A DNA stretch of 64,000 nucleotides, from positions 62,001 to 126,000 of the forward strand of contig JAOALB010000032.1 of the NCBI GenBank assembly GCA_025331125.1. The letters are read 5' to 3'. The stretch comes from Mycogone perniciosa. Taxonomy: Eukaryota; Ascomycota; Sordariomycetes; Hypocreales; Hypocreaceae. This document shows positions 23,901 to 35,587 of this stretch, piece by piece (the stretch's first letter is position 1; each line of letters begins with the position of its first letter). The position numbers were made by a program, and so were the translations under genes. The notes under the pieces were generated by a model. The model searched no databases, was not told the origin of the DNA, and saw only the letters and a program-made list of their open reading frames with translations.

Positions 23901-24221
23901 GCCCTGCATTGGCCGTCGTAATTACATCTTCATAGTAACATCACGAAAAGAAGAAAAAAGGCTGCGAGCGGAAATCAAAACAGTCCGAAAGGCTATGTGA
24001 CGAGTTTTTTGTGTGTTTGACGCCTTCATCCATGTTTCTGATCCAGTCCACACAGTGAAAATATCAGAAAACATTAGACTGGGCAAAGCACATCCCGAGA
24101 AGAGGGGTTGGTTTTGTAAGGACTGGGTTGGACCTCAAAGTATCAGCCCCAATAGAGTCTGTTGTTGATCCAGTGCATCGTACACCATCGATACTCCTTG
24201 GCTGCGCCAGGCACGGAGCGT
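20935..24221. other. 3.3-kb gene-free stretch
   Basis: No gene can be supported. It contains the MFS promoter, a double TACGGAGTA copy at 21612-21627, and an AT-rich segment with many short frames. A pyrimidine-rich leader precedes an ATG at 22738, but the frame closes after five codons. A TCACGTGAC word lies near 22872. The last about 700 bp next to 24222 probably contains the 3' UTR of the Zn2Cys6 gene. Confidence 0.5.
21612..21627. repeat. Double TACGGAGTA copy
   Basis: Two overlapping copies (TACGGAGTACGGAGTAA) of the dispersed intergenic word, upstream of the MFS gene. Confidence 0.75.
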
Positions 24222-26184
24222 CTACCGCTTGCGTTTCTTTGCCTTGTCAATCGCCATCGTGTTGGCAGCGATTGGAGCCGCAGGCAAAAGAGAGGGCTGT
24301 AAAGCAATACTAGCCTCTTCCTTCTTCAAAGGCACGCCCATGTGGCGGCCATACCGACCTTTCCGGCCATTGCCTTCATCCTCGCTGATGCATTGATCTG
24401 CGGAGAGACCTGCATCGCGGCAGCGACCACATGGCCGTTGGCGGTCACAGCCCTTTTTACTCTTCCTGCAGCGTTGGCATCGCGGCTTGGTAGACAGATC
24501 AGGCTGGTCATCCTCGCCCGGTTGGGGCATGTTTACAATAGAGGCCACCGACTGTTTCCTGGAGTGGGGGGCAGAAGCCGCAGGAGAGATTGGCCCGCTG
24601 GCGACCATAGGCGCTTTCTTGGTCTTGGTGCCGTTGGATAGCCGAGGTGCCTTGACAGACTTTGAGATAGCAGACTTCGATATCGACGATGTCGCCTTGT
24701 GCTTTGTCAGTCTGTTTTGAATTGGCTTCATCTGAATGTTGATGTCATCCTCATAATCAGCGTCATCGCCACTGACCTCGGTGCTCTCAAGAGGTGGCAT
24801 GAAATGGGGCTCAGTTGTCTGGTAGATCTGCCTGGAAGCACCGGCAACATCCACCTTCTGGCGGCGAGCCGCTGGAAGTTCACCGTCGCTATCACTATCG
24901 CCATCACTAGTAGCACCTGTAGACGATGCGGCATCGGCTCTGCCACTGAATGTATCATCCAAAGTAGACGCGGAGGTCCGACCATGGGAAATATTTGACA
25001 TCTCGCCAAGTCGCATAAGTTGGATTGCCACATCCTTGTCTTCTTCTGACATGCAGCTCCCGACGGTAGGATCAGGAGTTGGGAGAATACCCATGCCATT
25101 GGATATGGCATTGCTGCTGTACGAGATGCTTCCTCGACCACGACGCTCACAAGAGGCAGGGGTGGAGTACATGCCAGATTGCGCATGCCCACTGCTATAG
25201 CTTTGTGGAGATTGTAGAGGTCGGGGGTTTGTGAAGGGGTTCTGGCCAGTGGGTATGTATGACAATGATGGTCGATGGTGATGTTCAATACGGCGAGCAG
25301 GCGAAACCGAAGGGTTTGAGGTGGCCGCGGGCATTTGCGGAGGCGCAAACAGGGGCAATTCCTGGGATTGAAGAGTTAGTAAGGAATGGGATGGGTAGCG
25401 AATGACAATGCGCCGCGCTTACAGAGCTTTCAAACTTGGCTCTCTTTCGTCGGCCGCCTTCGACAATATTCTCGACACTGATGTCAGTAGTGCCTAGCTG
25501 TTCTTTGGCTTTCCCAGAGGTACTGCTGGGAGCGCCATCGCCACTACTGTATCCATTCATGCTGTCGGTGTAGGCATCGGCATGGCTATGGATCATTCCT
25601 CCCCTGTTCTTGGTAGAACGAGAGCGACCCTTCTTGCTAGTGGTACTGGCAGAATCACTTCTTCGTCCCCGTGATGCATTGGGAGAAGGGCTACGTCTCC
25701 GCGACGCTCTGGAGTTGGGCCGGGGGATGTCTTGACTAAAGCGCTGTTGGATACCATATGCGTCGCCTCCATAGTATGTGTCGGATGTCATGGGGGCGCC
25801 ACGGTAGTGGTGAGGCTCCATGGCTGAAGGCGCAGGAGGCTCCCCAATAACCCTGACGTAGACGACCATGTTATTGCGGAAGTTCTCATATCGCGCTATA
25901 AGGGTGTTGCCATGGTCGTCCTCAAAGCTGACACCCTTCGATCCGGTCGGACCCGAGTACAAGCCGTAAAAGTTTTTGACGGTTGTTACAATCGAGTCGG
26001 TAGTATCGTGGGGGTAAATCTGCACCCGCATAGGCAAGCGCGCGCGATACTGTGGCGAGTCGAGGAACAGTAGTTCAAATGCGACGTTCTTGGGGATGGG
26101 CGTCTGCCGCGGCGAGACACTGCCTCCATTTGAGGATGGAGCGGACATGCCGCCGGAAGTATTTATGGGAGACATGGAAGCCAT
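24222..26184 (-). CDS. Zn(II)2Cys6 protein with N-terminal conserved domain and C-terminal zinc cluster
   Basis: Probable nuclear transcription regulator. Two exons, 26184-25423 and 25361-24222, with a 61-bp intron (GTAAGC..CCCAG, phase 0) give 633 aa. Residues 30-120 are a compact conserved domain: NVAFELLFLDSPQYRARLPM, QIYPHDTTDSIVTTVKNFYG and a strand ending NMVVYVRVIGEPPAP. The alternation of strands and one helix suggests a ubiquitin/PB1-like fold (inference). A long disordered Ser/Arg/Pro-rich middle follows, with basic SR-like blocks and an acidic stretch. The zinc cluster lies near residues 548-577 with spacing C-x2-C-x6-C-x5-C-x2-C-x9-C (CQRCRKSKKGC..). A basic tail KKRKR ends the protein. 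Having the cluster at the C terminus and no fungal_trans middle-homology domain is unusual. I recognise the type but cannot assign a gene name. Confidence 0.85.
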
Positions 26185-27408
26185 GGTATTGTTTGATGAT
26201 TTGTGGATGTCGACTCCTAATGGGTTGGGGAGATGATGATTGGGGATGTCGGTGCGGGCTTTGCGTGGGCAGACGCAGTCGGGAGCCTAGGCAAGAGTAT
26301 CGCTCGATAGGACGGTCGACAATGTCATTACCGGTCGATGGCCAGGTCTGAAGATGGGCTTTTCCGCCTCTAGATGACGCTGAATATTGAGGCAATCTCA
26401 AGAGTTCATCACCACCAAGGCTATGCGGTAAGCGCCAACTTGGTCGTCAGCTCCTGGCTGGCGCAGCGGCGGCGGCGGTGGCAGGGAAGTACGGCGGCGA
26501 TCCGGACGATATCTAATGGAGAATTCGGCAAGATTAGCCTCGAGTGACCATCAGAGGCCTCGAATGATGTTGCAAACGACGGGGATGAAGCCGCGAAGCC
26601 CCCAGACAGGCGGGTTCAAGGTCGGGGACACTGGCGCTGGGGGTCCAGGCCGGTCACGATGGATTCCAGGGACAGGGCGGATTGGGAGGGCCAAGACTAT
26701 GGCAAATGGGTGATCGCGCATGACGATAGCATCAATGAGACTTACCAGATATATCAGGAGTGGTTCGGAAGGCTGTTGATGGCGGCGAGGTTGGCAGAAT
26801 GTGTGCATGGAGAAAAGAGGAGCTGCTAGGCGAGGTCGTCCGATTTTGTCGCTGCTGGCTGGGTTCACTAACACGAATGGTTCCGGCCTCTGGCTCTGGC
26901 TCTGGATCCCATCTCCTCACCAAAAAGTGCAGGCCAGCGCCCGTAGCTAACTGGTGCACAGCACTGTTAGGAGGGCCACGCTCCACTAAAGAGCCGCCTG
27001 ATAGCGAGTGCTTACAGGGCAGCACAGGCGGAGGCAGTGCCCTACGAGCCCTGAAATTAAGGGCGTCTCAGTCCATGGATCCTGGAGGCTCTTTCATGAT
27101 TCAGGTTCTATTATGGAGTCTATTGCTTCAATCTGTTTTGGCCCCTTCCCGACTTGTTACAGTATGTTCATGGATGACCTTGATGGCCTTGGTCGTGGGA
27201 TATCTCGGACGCTTGAAAGATATCACCAGTCTGTGCTTGTTGGCGCAAGCATGCGATTCACACCACACTGCAGCGTCTGCTAGGGCTGGAGGCGGCGGAG
27301 CTCCCTGTCATTCGTCGTCGATCTTGACTTGCAAGACGCACCCATAATCGAAAGAAGTTGGAGGTGGTGTGTACAGTAGAATACGTGCTTACATCTCAGG
27401 ATGCGACG

Positions 27409-27424
27409 TACGGAGTACTTCGTA
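27409..27424. repeat. TACGGAGTACTTCGTA exact copy
   Basis: Second exact copy of the 16-nt intergenic palindrome-like word, followed immediately by CGATACGGG. Confidence 0.8.
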
Positions 27425-27572
27425 CGATACGGGAAATCCTACCTATGGTCTTGGTCAGGCACCGCAGCAGGTAGACCACTGCATAGGTAGTATGGAGTAC
27501 ATGCTGCATGCTTTACTGACTGGGATGGCTTGAATGGACGTATGGAAAGGAACAGAACCTAGGAACGGGACG

Positions 27573-27598
27573 ACGAGACGAGACGAGACGAGACGAGA
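27573..27598. repeat. (ACGAG)n pentanucleotide tract
   Basis: Five consecutive ACGAG units in the gene-free interval between the Zn2Cys6 gene and cyclin B. Confidence 0.85.
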
Positions 27599-30500
27599 AG
27601 CATTGGGGGACGACCAGAGTGGTATAGGTCGCAAAGACCACTCGTTTGGCCCGTCTGGCCCGTTTGACCCCGTCACCAACTCATCAATCCCCAGTCTGGT
27701 GACCCCGTCGCCCATTTTCGCTACCACGGTTTTCTAAGATTATGGAGTTGTTCGTTGTCAAGCTCAACATGAGTCCCACTTCGCCCGGCCACACACCTGC
27801 GACTTGCCAGCGAAGAAGGACGCCACCAGCCCCTCTCGCCTGCGATCCCAAGATGGCCGGCAACTGACATGCAGAGCGTGCGAGAGGGCGAACGAGTGAG
27901 TGAGTTGCGAGAGTGGATTGTCTCCGCTAGTCCAAGTGCTACGTAGATGGCATGCGCATCGAGCTGCAGCAAGCGCTGGGTCCAACCTTGGCTGTTGATT
28001 GATCCGCCACTCTCTCCGCACACACTCTGGCAGACAGGGACCCCGACTCCGCGAGCGCATTCCGGCCCCATGGCCCTTCTCAGTTCACTGTCTAGTCACA
28101 CACACCATCCCAGTGCCAGACCCGACCGGCCGCAGCCGCCGCCGCAGACACAACACTACTCGTAGAGGGACGAGATGGTGAGAGAAGGAGAAGCGGCAGC
28201 GAGGGTGACGGCGCAAACGAATCTGTGTCAGACCAGAGAGCGATTCGGACAGGCGAAGGCGTGATACCTCAGAGGATCCGGGCCCGGAGAGCCAATGGCG
28301 CCGGTTTCCTCCTGCAGGGATCCAGACAAGAAGAGTGCGCGGGTGTGGGCTGGAGGCATAGGTGGTGGGGATGCTTGTCTGAGGCGGTAATAGCAACAAG
28401 GGCTGCTGGCTGGATAAGCTGGTCACAGAGTCAATTGATCGATGAGGGAGTGAACGAGGTTCGATAGTTATCACAGACTTACATACAGAGCGTTGTGCTT
28501 GGCGCGCTGGCTTTGATCCACGGCCAGCTGCTTCTGTCCCTTTCCCTTCTCGGCTGGCTCAGTTTCGAGACTTTTCTTAGGCCGTCAATGGGTTGGACAG
28601 TCGCATCCAATCCAATGGCTCACATAGCACGAGCTTTGCCTCCGACTAGGTCGCAAACTCAGGCCCCAGTTTCAGCGCACAGCCAGCAAGGCTTCACTGG
28701 TTTGCGGCGCGTCCACATATCCCAAGCTAACATGTACGACTAATAAGTTGGGTCGCCATGTCAGGTCGGGCAGCGCGCACCATCGGGCCCTCTTATTCTT
28801 ATCAACGAGCCTTTACAACTTTGCTCTGCCCTTGGCATTTGCGCCTGGCAAATTCTGGGGGGAGCATAGTTTCTGCGATCGATGGAATCCTCTTCCTGGA
28901 GCTGCGCCAGCTGACGTTCCATCCAGTTGTCTAGTCTACTTGTAGGGTGAGCGTTGAATCGAAGCGCACAGTACGAAATCGCGAGGCATCAGCCCCCATA
29001 GGCTTCGAACAAATTGCATGTGCTAACAGGGCCTTTTGGGGCTCGAGATGTGATCGCAAAGCGTCTGCGCCGAATCAGCACCGGCCAAATCGATGACGAG
29101 AATGCGATGCTGAGCAGCTCCATCCTGAGTGCTGCGTGTGTGCCTTGCGCCGTCGTCAGAGTTTTGATCGCCTGCATTCGTGCCCCAGACCAGATAATGG
29201 ATGCAGCACATCCTTCCAATGGCATGTCGCCGTGCAACGCAAGAACTGCGGTGTGTGGATTGGTGTGCGTTGTTATTGTTTTGGGCATGCGAGTGATGGG
29301 ACGATGGACGTGACTCAACAAATCGCGGAAGCAAGCCCGTCTCCTTTGCGTTTTTTCGCATCCAGTCCTCTGCATCACCGTATCTGCCGATCTACTGTAT
29401 CAGGTACTGCGCAGGTTCCCCCTTTGCGAGTTGGTGGAAGAAGGAATTAGAATGCGCCGCTGTTTCGTGTCCGATGATCCCGCCTGAAGCCCACAGCAGC
29501 TCAGCCGCCCGGATCGGCGTCCGATGCGCAATTGTGATGGCAGCAAGCCCAGCACGAGTTCCATGTCTAAGCTAGGACCTATGATTGGATTTAAAGATGC
29601 TTGAATGGGTTACGAAGTACGAAGTGCCTTAGTGATATGTACATATTACGAAGTAATAGCTCGACGTCGTAAATGCACCAGTGGAGAACGGAGTCAGTAT
29701 GCGACATCTGGTTATCAAGGCCGATCTGGAGCGACTCAGAAGACAGTGTCTACCCTAACTATTTCTACAGATTTCATGCCACGGTTGACATTAACATGTT
29801 GCAGCCCGCTAGGTAAGGTTGAGGGGATCCAGAAATAACTGGCGATCTTGCGCCTTTCGATGCGCGTCGAACTGAGCAGATCGATGATATGCGACCCATC
29901 GTAACGTCGTGGCAACAAGGACCAACCTTCGGGCATGCCCGGACGACACATCGCCTGCAGCCGCCAATTCTGTTTGAAGCTGGCGCGCATGAGTTCGAAG
30001 CGTTGCGCACCGCCCTTTAGATGGCCATTTGCCTAGAAATCCAGAACACAAAAACAAACGGTGGGTGGCTGAACGTTTCTTGCGCAAAGCTGGTGGACTA
30101 GCGCATGCGCAGCGGCGCGGTGAGGAGTGGTGTGCGATGGCTGCATTTCCAACAGACAAAGACAGGATCCAACTCTTTGCTAACCTGTCGCAGTCTTCTC
30201 AAACGCCGTCGCATGGCCGTCGCAATATCACCTATAGCGGTTCCTTTGAAAATTCCCATGTTTCGTCGTCCTCTGGCGCGACACTCGTGGATGGCCTCTG
30301 CGATGATGTATGATGAAACGGCTTAACCGGGAAGGGTTGGCTGCGATTCTCTACCGACTTTTCAATTTTCGAGGCTCGAATCGGCGCGTACGGCTGAATT
30401 GAGGTGCGAGCACGATTGACCACCCTCGCGATAGGGCCTCTGGATCAATCGCGCCGGGCGACCAATTTCGGCTGTTTACCTATCTCATCACCAAACCGCG

Positions 30501-31609
30501 TTTACTGTCTCTATGTTGTCTTCAATCCTGCGACAAAGCACAGAGCAAGGGAGGACTTGGATGGGGAGTCAGGTCACGTGCAGGCGTGTCAATGTGGCGA
30601 GGGGTACCTTGTCAACCCTAACGCGTCAAGCACCATGCAGCTAGAGCCGCATCAAGAGATGCTGTCCAACCGAATCGTGGATATATATCCCAGATAATAT
30701 ATCGCCATGAATCAAAATACACATGAAAGGCGTTTTGATGCTGATATCTCGCGTGCGCGCTGCTGTAGGGAGACGAGACCAAAGGTAATCCCTCATCTTT
30801 GACTCTTGGTGAGACGCGACGAGAAAATCCAGCACCCCAAAGAGGACTAGCACCTCGCCTTGATGCTTTGTCACTTTTGTGCAACGGGCAACCCCGGAAC
30901 ATCGTCATCTCCGGGACGACAGCCAAATTTCGCGTCAGGACCACTGATTGGCCCGTGCACAACATACCGTTCCCCAACCGCGGTAACATTTCCAAGCTCT
31001 CCCTGCGCTAAGGCGTCTATGTACAGCGCTTGGGGGTATAAACAAATAAACAAAATCTCATCTCAGAGCGACCGGCTGGGGGCCCTTTTACCCAAATTAA
31101 AATTAAGTCACGGCGACCAGGTCACCTCCAAAACCTTTTGCCCAGTGCAGCTGGCAGCTTCTTGTTGATTTTCCTTTTGGTACAAGTACTTCGTTCTTCC
31201 GGATCGCCAATTTCCTCCTGGCACCTTCTCTCATCCCGGCACATTTGCTAGCCTAGGGTCAACAGCCACGCCTGCTTGGTCGGTTTTCCAAACTCCATCG
31301 ACTTTCGCCCCATCTTGTATTACCTGTTCGCCCCCTTTTCTGTTAATCCTGTCGGAAGATCTCTTTTCTGTGGTTCAGCATCCATCTTTCATCTGCTCTG
31401 GCGCGCCGGGATTCTCTCATCAAGAACGATCGCGGGAAAACGACCCAATCACAACAAAGCGCGCTACCACTCGACATTGTATGATATCTTGACGCGAATT
31501 CGAGCATTGAAAGGCCGCGTTGCCTTGGGGTGTGCTTCACAGGCTTCTATTCGCGCGTTAACAGGCTCACCGAATATCCTTACTACCGAAAAAGAGACCA
31601 CTGCCCATC

Positions 31610-33780
31610 ATGGATGCTCGGGTAAGTTGACCATTGATGCTTATGGCCTCACTTTTGCTTTACTGTTTTTATGTGTCCTTTTTTGTTCTGCAAGTCAACA
31701 ATTTCACCCAATCAAGGCTAACTCTCACTTCTTCATATAGCCTTTCCGACCTCGAGGCTCAGAGAACGCCGTTCATCCTCTTCATCAACGTCACAAGTCA
31801 ACCGGAAACTTGACCAACATGCCTTCCGTTTCTACGGCTGGCTTTCGAGGCCCTGCTAAGCGTGCCGCGTTTGGAGACGTGACCAACTTGACCAAAAACC
31901 TTGGTGGTGGTGCGCGTGATGAAGCCAAATCGGTGAAAATGCCTGTCACCGCTGCTCCGCACATCTCCATCTTGAACAAGGAGAACGCGCCATATCCTAA
32001 GGATTCCTTCTCTCGACCTGCGCAAAGGCCCGCTGTTTTGGCGAGTAAGCCAAAGGCTTCAGTCGAAAGCCGCCCCGAGCCTGTCAAAAAGTTCACAGGC
32101 ACTGTTTTGCAAGACTCGGCCGCGTATCTTCCCAACCTCGACACCGATCTCCCACAACAGCAATCCAAGGTCAATGCTGTGACAGAGAAAAAGGTTTCCA
32201 GTGCCCCAGGCACTTCTGACCCACTTTCTTTGCAGCCTCGCCATCACAAAAGTCAACCACAGTTGAAGCAGCAACAACCAACTCTGAGAAAAACTCAAAG
32301 CAAGCAGCTCGAGAAGACTGAACTTCCTGACAAAGTTGGTCTTGCCGTTGGTGAGTCCTCGGGTATGGTTCCGAAATCGGACGAGTTGTCGCCTAGTCAC
32401 GCCGATTATCTGGATTCGTTCAACTTCCAAGCCGAGCAGGATTCACGTGTGGATGTGAATCACAGTGATGACCATGCGGGTATTGTGTCAAAGCTTCCTG
32501 ACATTTCCGAGGAGCCTGTTATTGATTCATATTCCTACAAAGACGGTTTAACCCTTGCGCTCTCTGAACCCGAAGAGTGCTGGGATGAAGAAGATGACGA
32601 TGAGTACGACGATCAGGATCAGGCGTACACGACAGCTCATTCTACTCGATCTCGCGACATGACGGGAAACGCCACGACCGTTGTTGCGCCACGAGTGAAT
32701 GTCCGTGTGCAACGGGAGCTGTTTGAAGCAAAGTTGGAGGTTGAACAAACCCGGGCACCCGAGGACATTGAAGAGGAAGCGTGGGATGTCAGCATGGTCG
32801 CCGAGTACGGCGAAGAGATCTTTGAATATATGCGGGAGTTGGAGGTGAGTAATGCTTGTTCCTTGATCGTAAGTCAGTTACTGACAGAATTTGCTTCAAT
32901 CAGATTAAGATGCTTCCCAATCCCCATTACATGGAGATGCAGACCGAGATCCAATGGTCAATGCGTACAGTCTTGATGGATTGGCTAGTACAGGTTCACA
33001 ACCGATTCAATCTCTTACCGGAGACTCTCTTCCTTACCGTCAACTACATTGACCGGTTCCTCTCCTGCAAGATCGTTTCTATTGGAAAGCTTCAGCTAGT
33101 AGGAGCCACGGCCATTTTAATCGCGTCAAAGTACGAGGAGATTAACTGCCCATCCCTCGAAGAAATCGTCTACATGGTGGACCACGGCTTCACGACGGAG
33201 GAGGTCTTGAAGGCCGAGCGTTTCATGCTGAGCATGCTCGGTTTCGAGCTTGGATGGCCTGGTCCGATGAGCTTTTTGCGACGCGTCAGCAAGGCCGATG
33301 ACTACGATCTCGAGACACGAACATTAGCGAAGTACTTTTTGGAACTCACCATCATGGATGAGCGCTTTGTGGCGTCACCACCCAGCTTTCTGGCTGCCGG
33401 CGCTCATTGCCTATCTCGACTGATTCTGAATAAGGGCGATTGGGTACGTCTTGACACACTCTAGAAATGGTATCAGGCCGCTAACTGTATGACAGACCAA
33501 GCACCATGTTCACTACTCCGGATACACCTGGAGCCAGCTGAAGCCTCTCGTGACGATGATGATCGAGTGCTGTGAAAATCCCCTCAAGCACCACGGGGCG
33601 GTGTATGAGAAGTACCGAGAGAAGCGATTCAAGGAGGCATCAACCCTTGTTCAACATGCGTTGGATGCGGGCTTCACGTTGCCTCACCACTCCTCGCCCG
33701 TCCGTTCTCGCGCGATCAAGCTTGACGACGCCTCTGATCAATTTCACTACTCCAATCTCCTCGTTTCCACCGAGGGATGA
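31610..33780 (+). CDS. nimE: G2/mitotic cyclin B (NimE/Cdc13-type)
   Basis: Regulatory subunit of Cdk1 that drives entry into mitosis. Four exons: 31610-31621, 31741-32844, 32904-33443 and 33496-33780, in phase, giving 646 aa. The first coding exon is only 12 nt (MDAR) and is followed by a 119-bp intron with GTAAGT..ATAG ends. The N terminus has a destruction-box-like RAAFGDVTN (residues 45-53) and a KEN box (84-86), both degradation signals read by the APC/C. Phe replaces the usual Leu in the D-box. The cyclin box starts near residue 385: MRTVLMDWLVQVH, then FLTVNYIDRFLS, ASKYEEI and the C-terminal cyclin fold after intron 3 (HYSGYTWSQLKP). Length is normal for filamentous fungi. Divergent from the Zn2Cys6 gene. 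Confidence 0.94.
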
Positions 33781-35587
33781 ACTAGGGGTTGACATTTCTG
33801 TCAAGTTTCGAGTTTCCACTACTTTCCTGGATGAAGTCTGCTAGACGCACGCATTCATTCGCATCCCTTTGCATAATCTGCATTGAGCATGCGTCTTCAT
33901 CTGCATCCAGCCATTATAACCTCGGTTTATATGGCATGTGTCCATCTTCCACACTAATACTTTAATCAACCGAACTTGACTTCTGGTGCTTATTGAGACA
34001 CCTCTTAATGACCTTGGACGATGTTACGAAGTCTATGACCCGTCTCGTCTGTTCTCTCGACGAGGATTTTTCATTTGTTTTTCGGTTTACTTTCGGCGTT
34101 GGCGGCTTTCTCTAGAGAGGGCGGTAAAGGACTTGATTTTATATATCAGAAAGGCGTTCGAGGGTCAAGGGGGTGGGCCTGGCGAAGGAAGGATGTCTGT
34201 GCTCGGCTGAGCAGGAAAAGGGATACGGGCCTTTACCTACTTACTAATACATTGAGACTTGTATGTATTGATCTCGCCTCTGCGGTATAAACCTGGCATC
34301 ATTTTCCAAGTTTGTGTTTTATCAACAGAGCTGGGATGCCCTGAATGGAACAGAAAATCGCACCATTGAGCGTGAAGGTGTGATCTTGACCGCCGGATTG
34401 ACCATTCCGATATGCAGCTTGTCCAGAAAGGTGATTTCGGCTCTCCGGTATGGTCCGACTATTGACGCCAGTCTGCAGATTGGAACGGGGATGATTGCCC
34501 GGAACCCGAACTCTCAACCCTCAACCGGCCGGTCAAAGAGGCAATATTATGGTGTCTGTGTCCTATAAGTATTGCGCTTTATGGAATTCATATGAACGGA
34601 GTAGTAGTATGTTTGTTTTTCTTGTCCATTTGAAGTTGGACCTTTCAGAATTATGTACTGTCGGCCACTACAATGTTGTGATGACGGAGACGCCGAATCA
34701 TTCCCGATGTTTCCGCCCCCGGACGGAGTACCCGTGACGGACAAACACTGGCGGCAGAGGGGAACTTTATGTATCGGTACTTCGTCGTACTAGTAGTCGT
34801 ACCTGTACTTGGTCTGGGATGTGATGTACATAAGCTGCCCGATGTGCATATGCGGGCGGCTGCTTTGTCAATCAACAGTAATCACAGGAAGCAGAAAAAA
34901 ATTCAATGTATTGCGTACCTATGATCTATTCAATTGACGTTTACGGAGTACATAAGAAATAGTACGAGAGGCGGACGAAATAACGGGTAAAAAACGCCAA
35001 GTTGCTCGTGTGGCATGTTAACGTCCACCTTAGGTCGTTAATTGGAGTCAATACTAATACCCCGGTTCTTGGGTTAAAGTTCAGCTGCTCACGTGGTGAG
35101 ACCCTGACTAACAAAGTCACAACCCGCAAATCAAAGCCCCGGAACCCGCCGGCTAAACATATGTCCGGGGCTTTCTGACCGCCGCAACGTTGGCCGATTC
35201 GCTCAGCGGCTGCAGGGGGAGGCGGCAGCCAGACAGCCACCCATCAATTGACTCAGGCCAGGGATTTTTTTTTCCTCAGATGGCCGTTTGAATTTTTGGC
35301 GATCAAAACTCCTTCAGCATCGACGATCCGCTTTTTGCGTACTGCGGCCGCTTGATTCCCTTTTTTCTCCTATTTTTTTCTTCTTTCCCCGTTCCATGTT
35401 ATAGACTATCGTTAGACGGGCCTTCATTTCCGACATATTTTCTCCCCCTCGTGGACCCTGAGGTGTTTGGCGCTCCCGTTTCGACCGTGCCATCTCCACA
35501 ATCTGGTCGATTTCCCTCCGCACCAATCCACCCGCCACTGAAACATCTCCCTCGTTCGACCCTCCGAAGAAAAATACAAAAATCAAC
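33781..35587. other. Intergenic cyclin B to AGC1
   Basis: 1.8 kb containing the cyclin B 3' UTR and the carrier promoter. One TACGGAGTAC lies near 34942-34951. A pyrimidine-rich segment (35350-35580) directly precedes the carrier start and looks like its 5' leader. No gene supported. Confidence 0.55.

Larger units (their letters stand above)
26185..31609. promoter_or_regulatory. 5.4-kb interval between the divergent Zn2Cys6 and cyclin B genes
   Basis: The largest gap between two well-supported genes. It must contain both promoters and probably long 5' leaders. One exact TACGGAGTACTTCGTA lies at 27409-27424 and a GACGA-type pentamer tract at 27573-27598. The frames of 195 codons at 26760-27347 (+) and smaller ones look non-coding, with shifting composition and no motifs. 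An ACGCGT word lies at 30621-30626, about 1 kb before cyclin B. No tRNA found. Confidence 0.45.

Noticed and set aside
26760..27347. 195-codon plus-strand frame in the Zn2Cys6/cyclin B gap
   Set aside because: Composition drifts, no family motif, no splice context. Probably chance.
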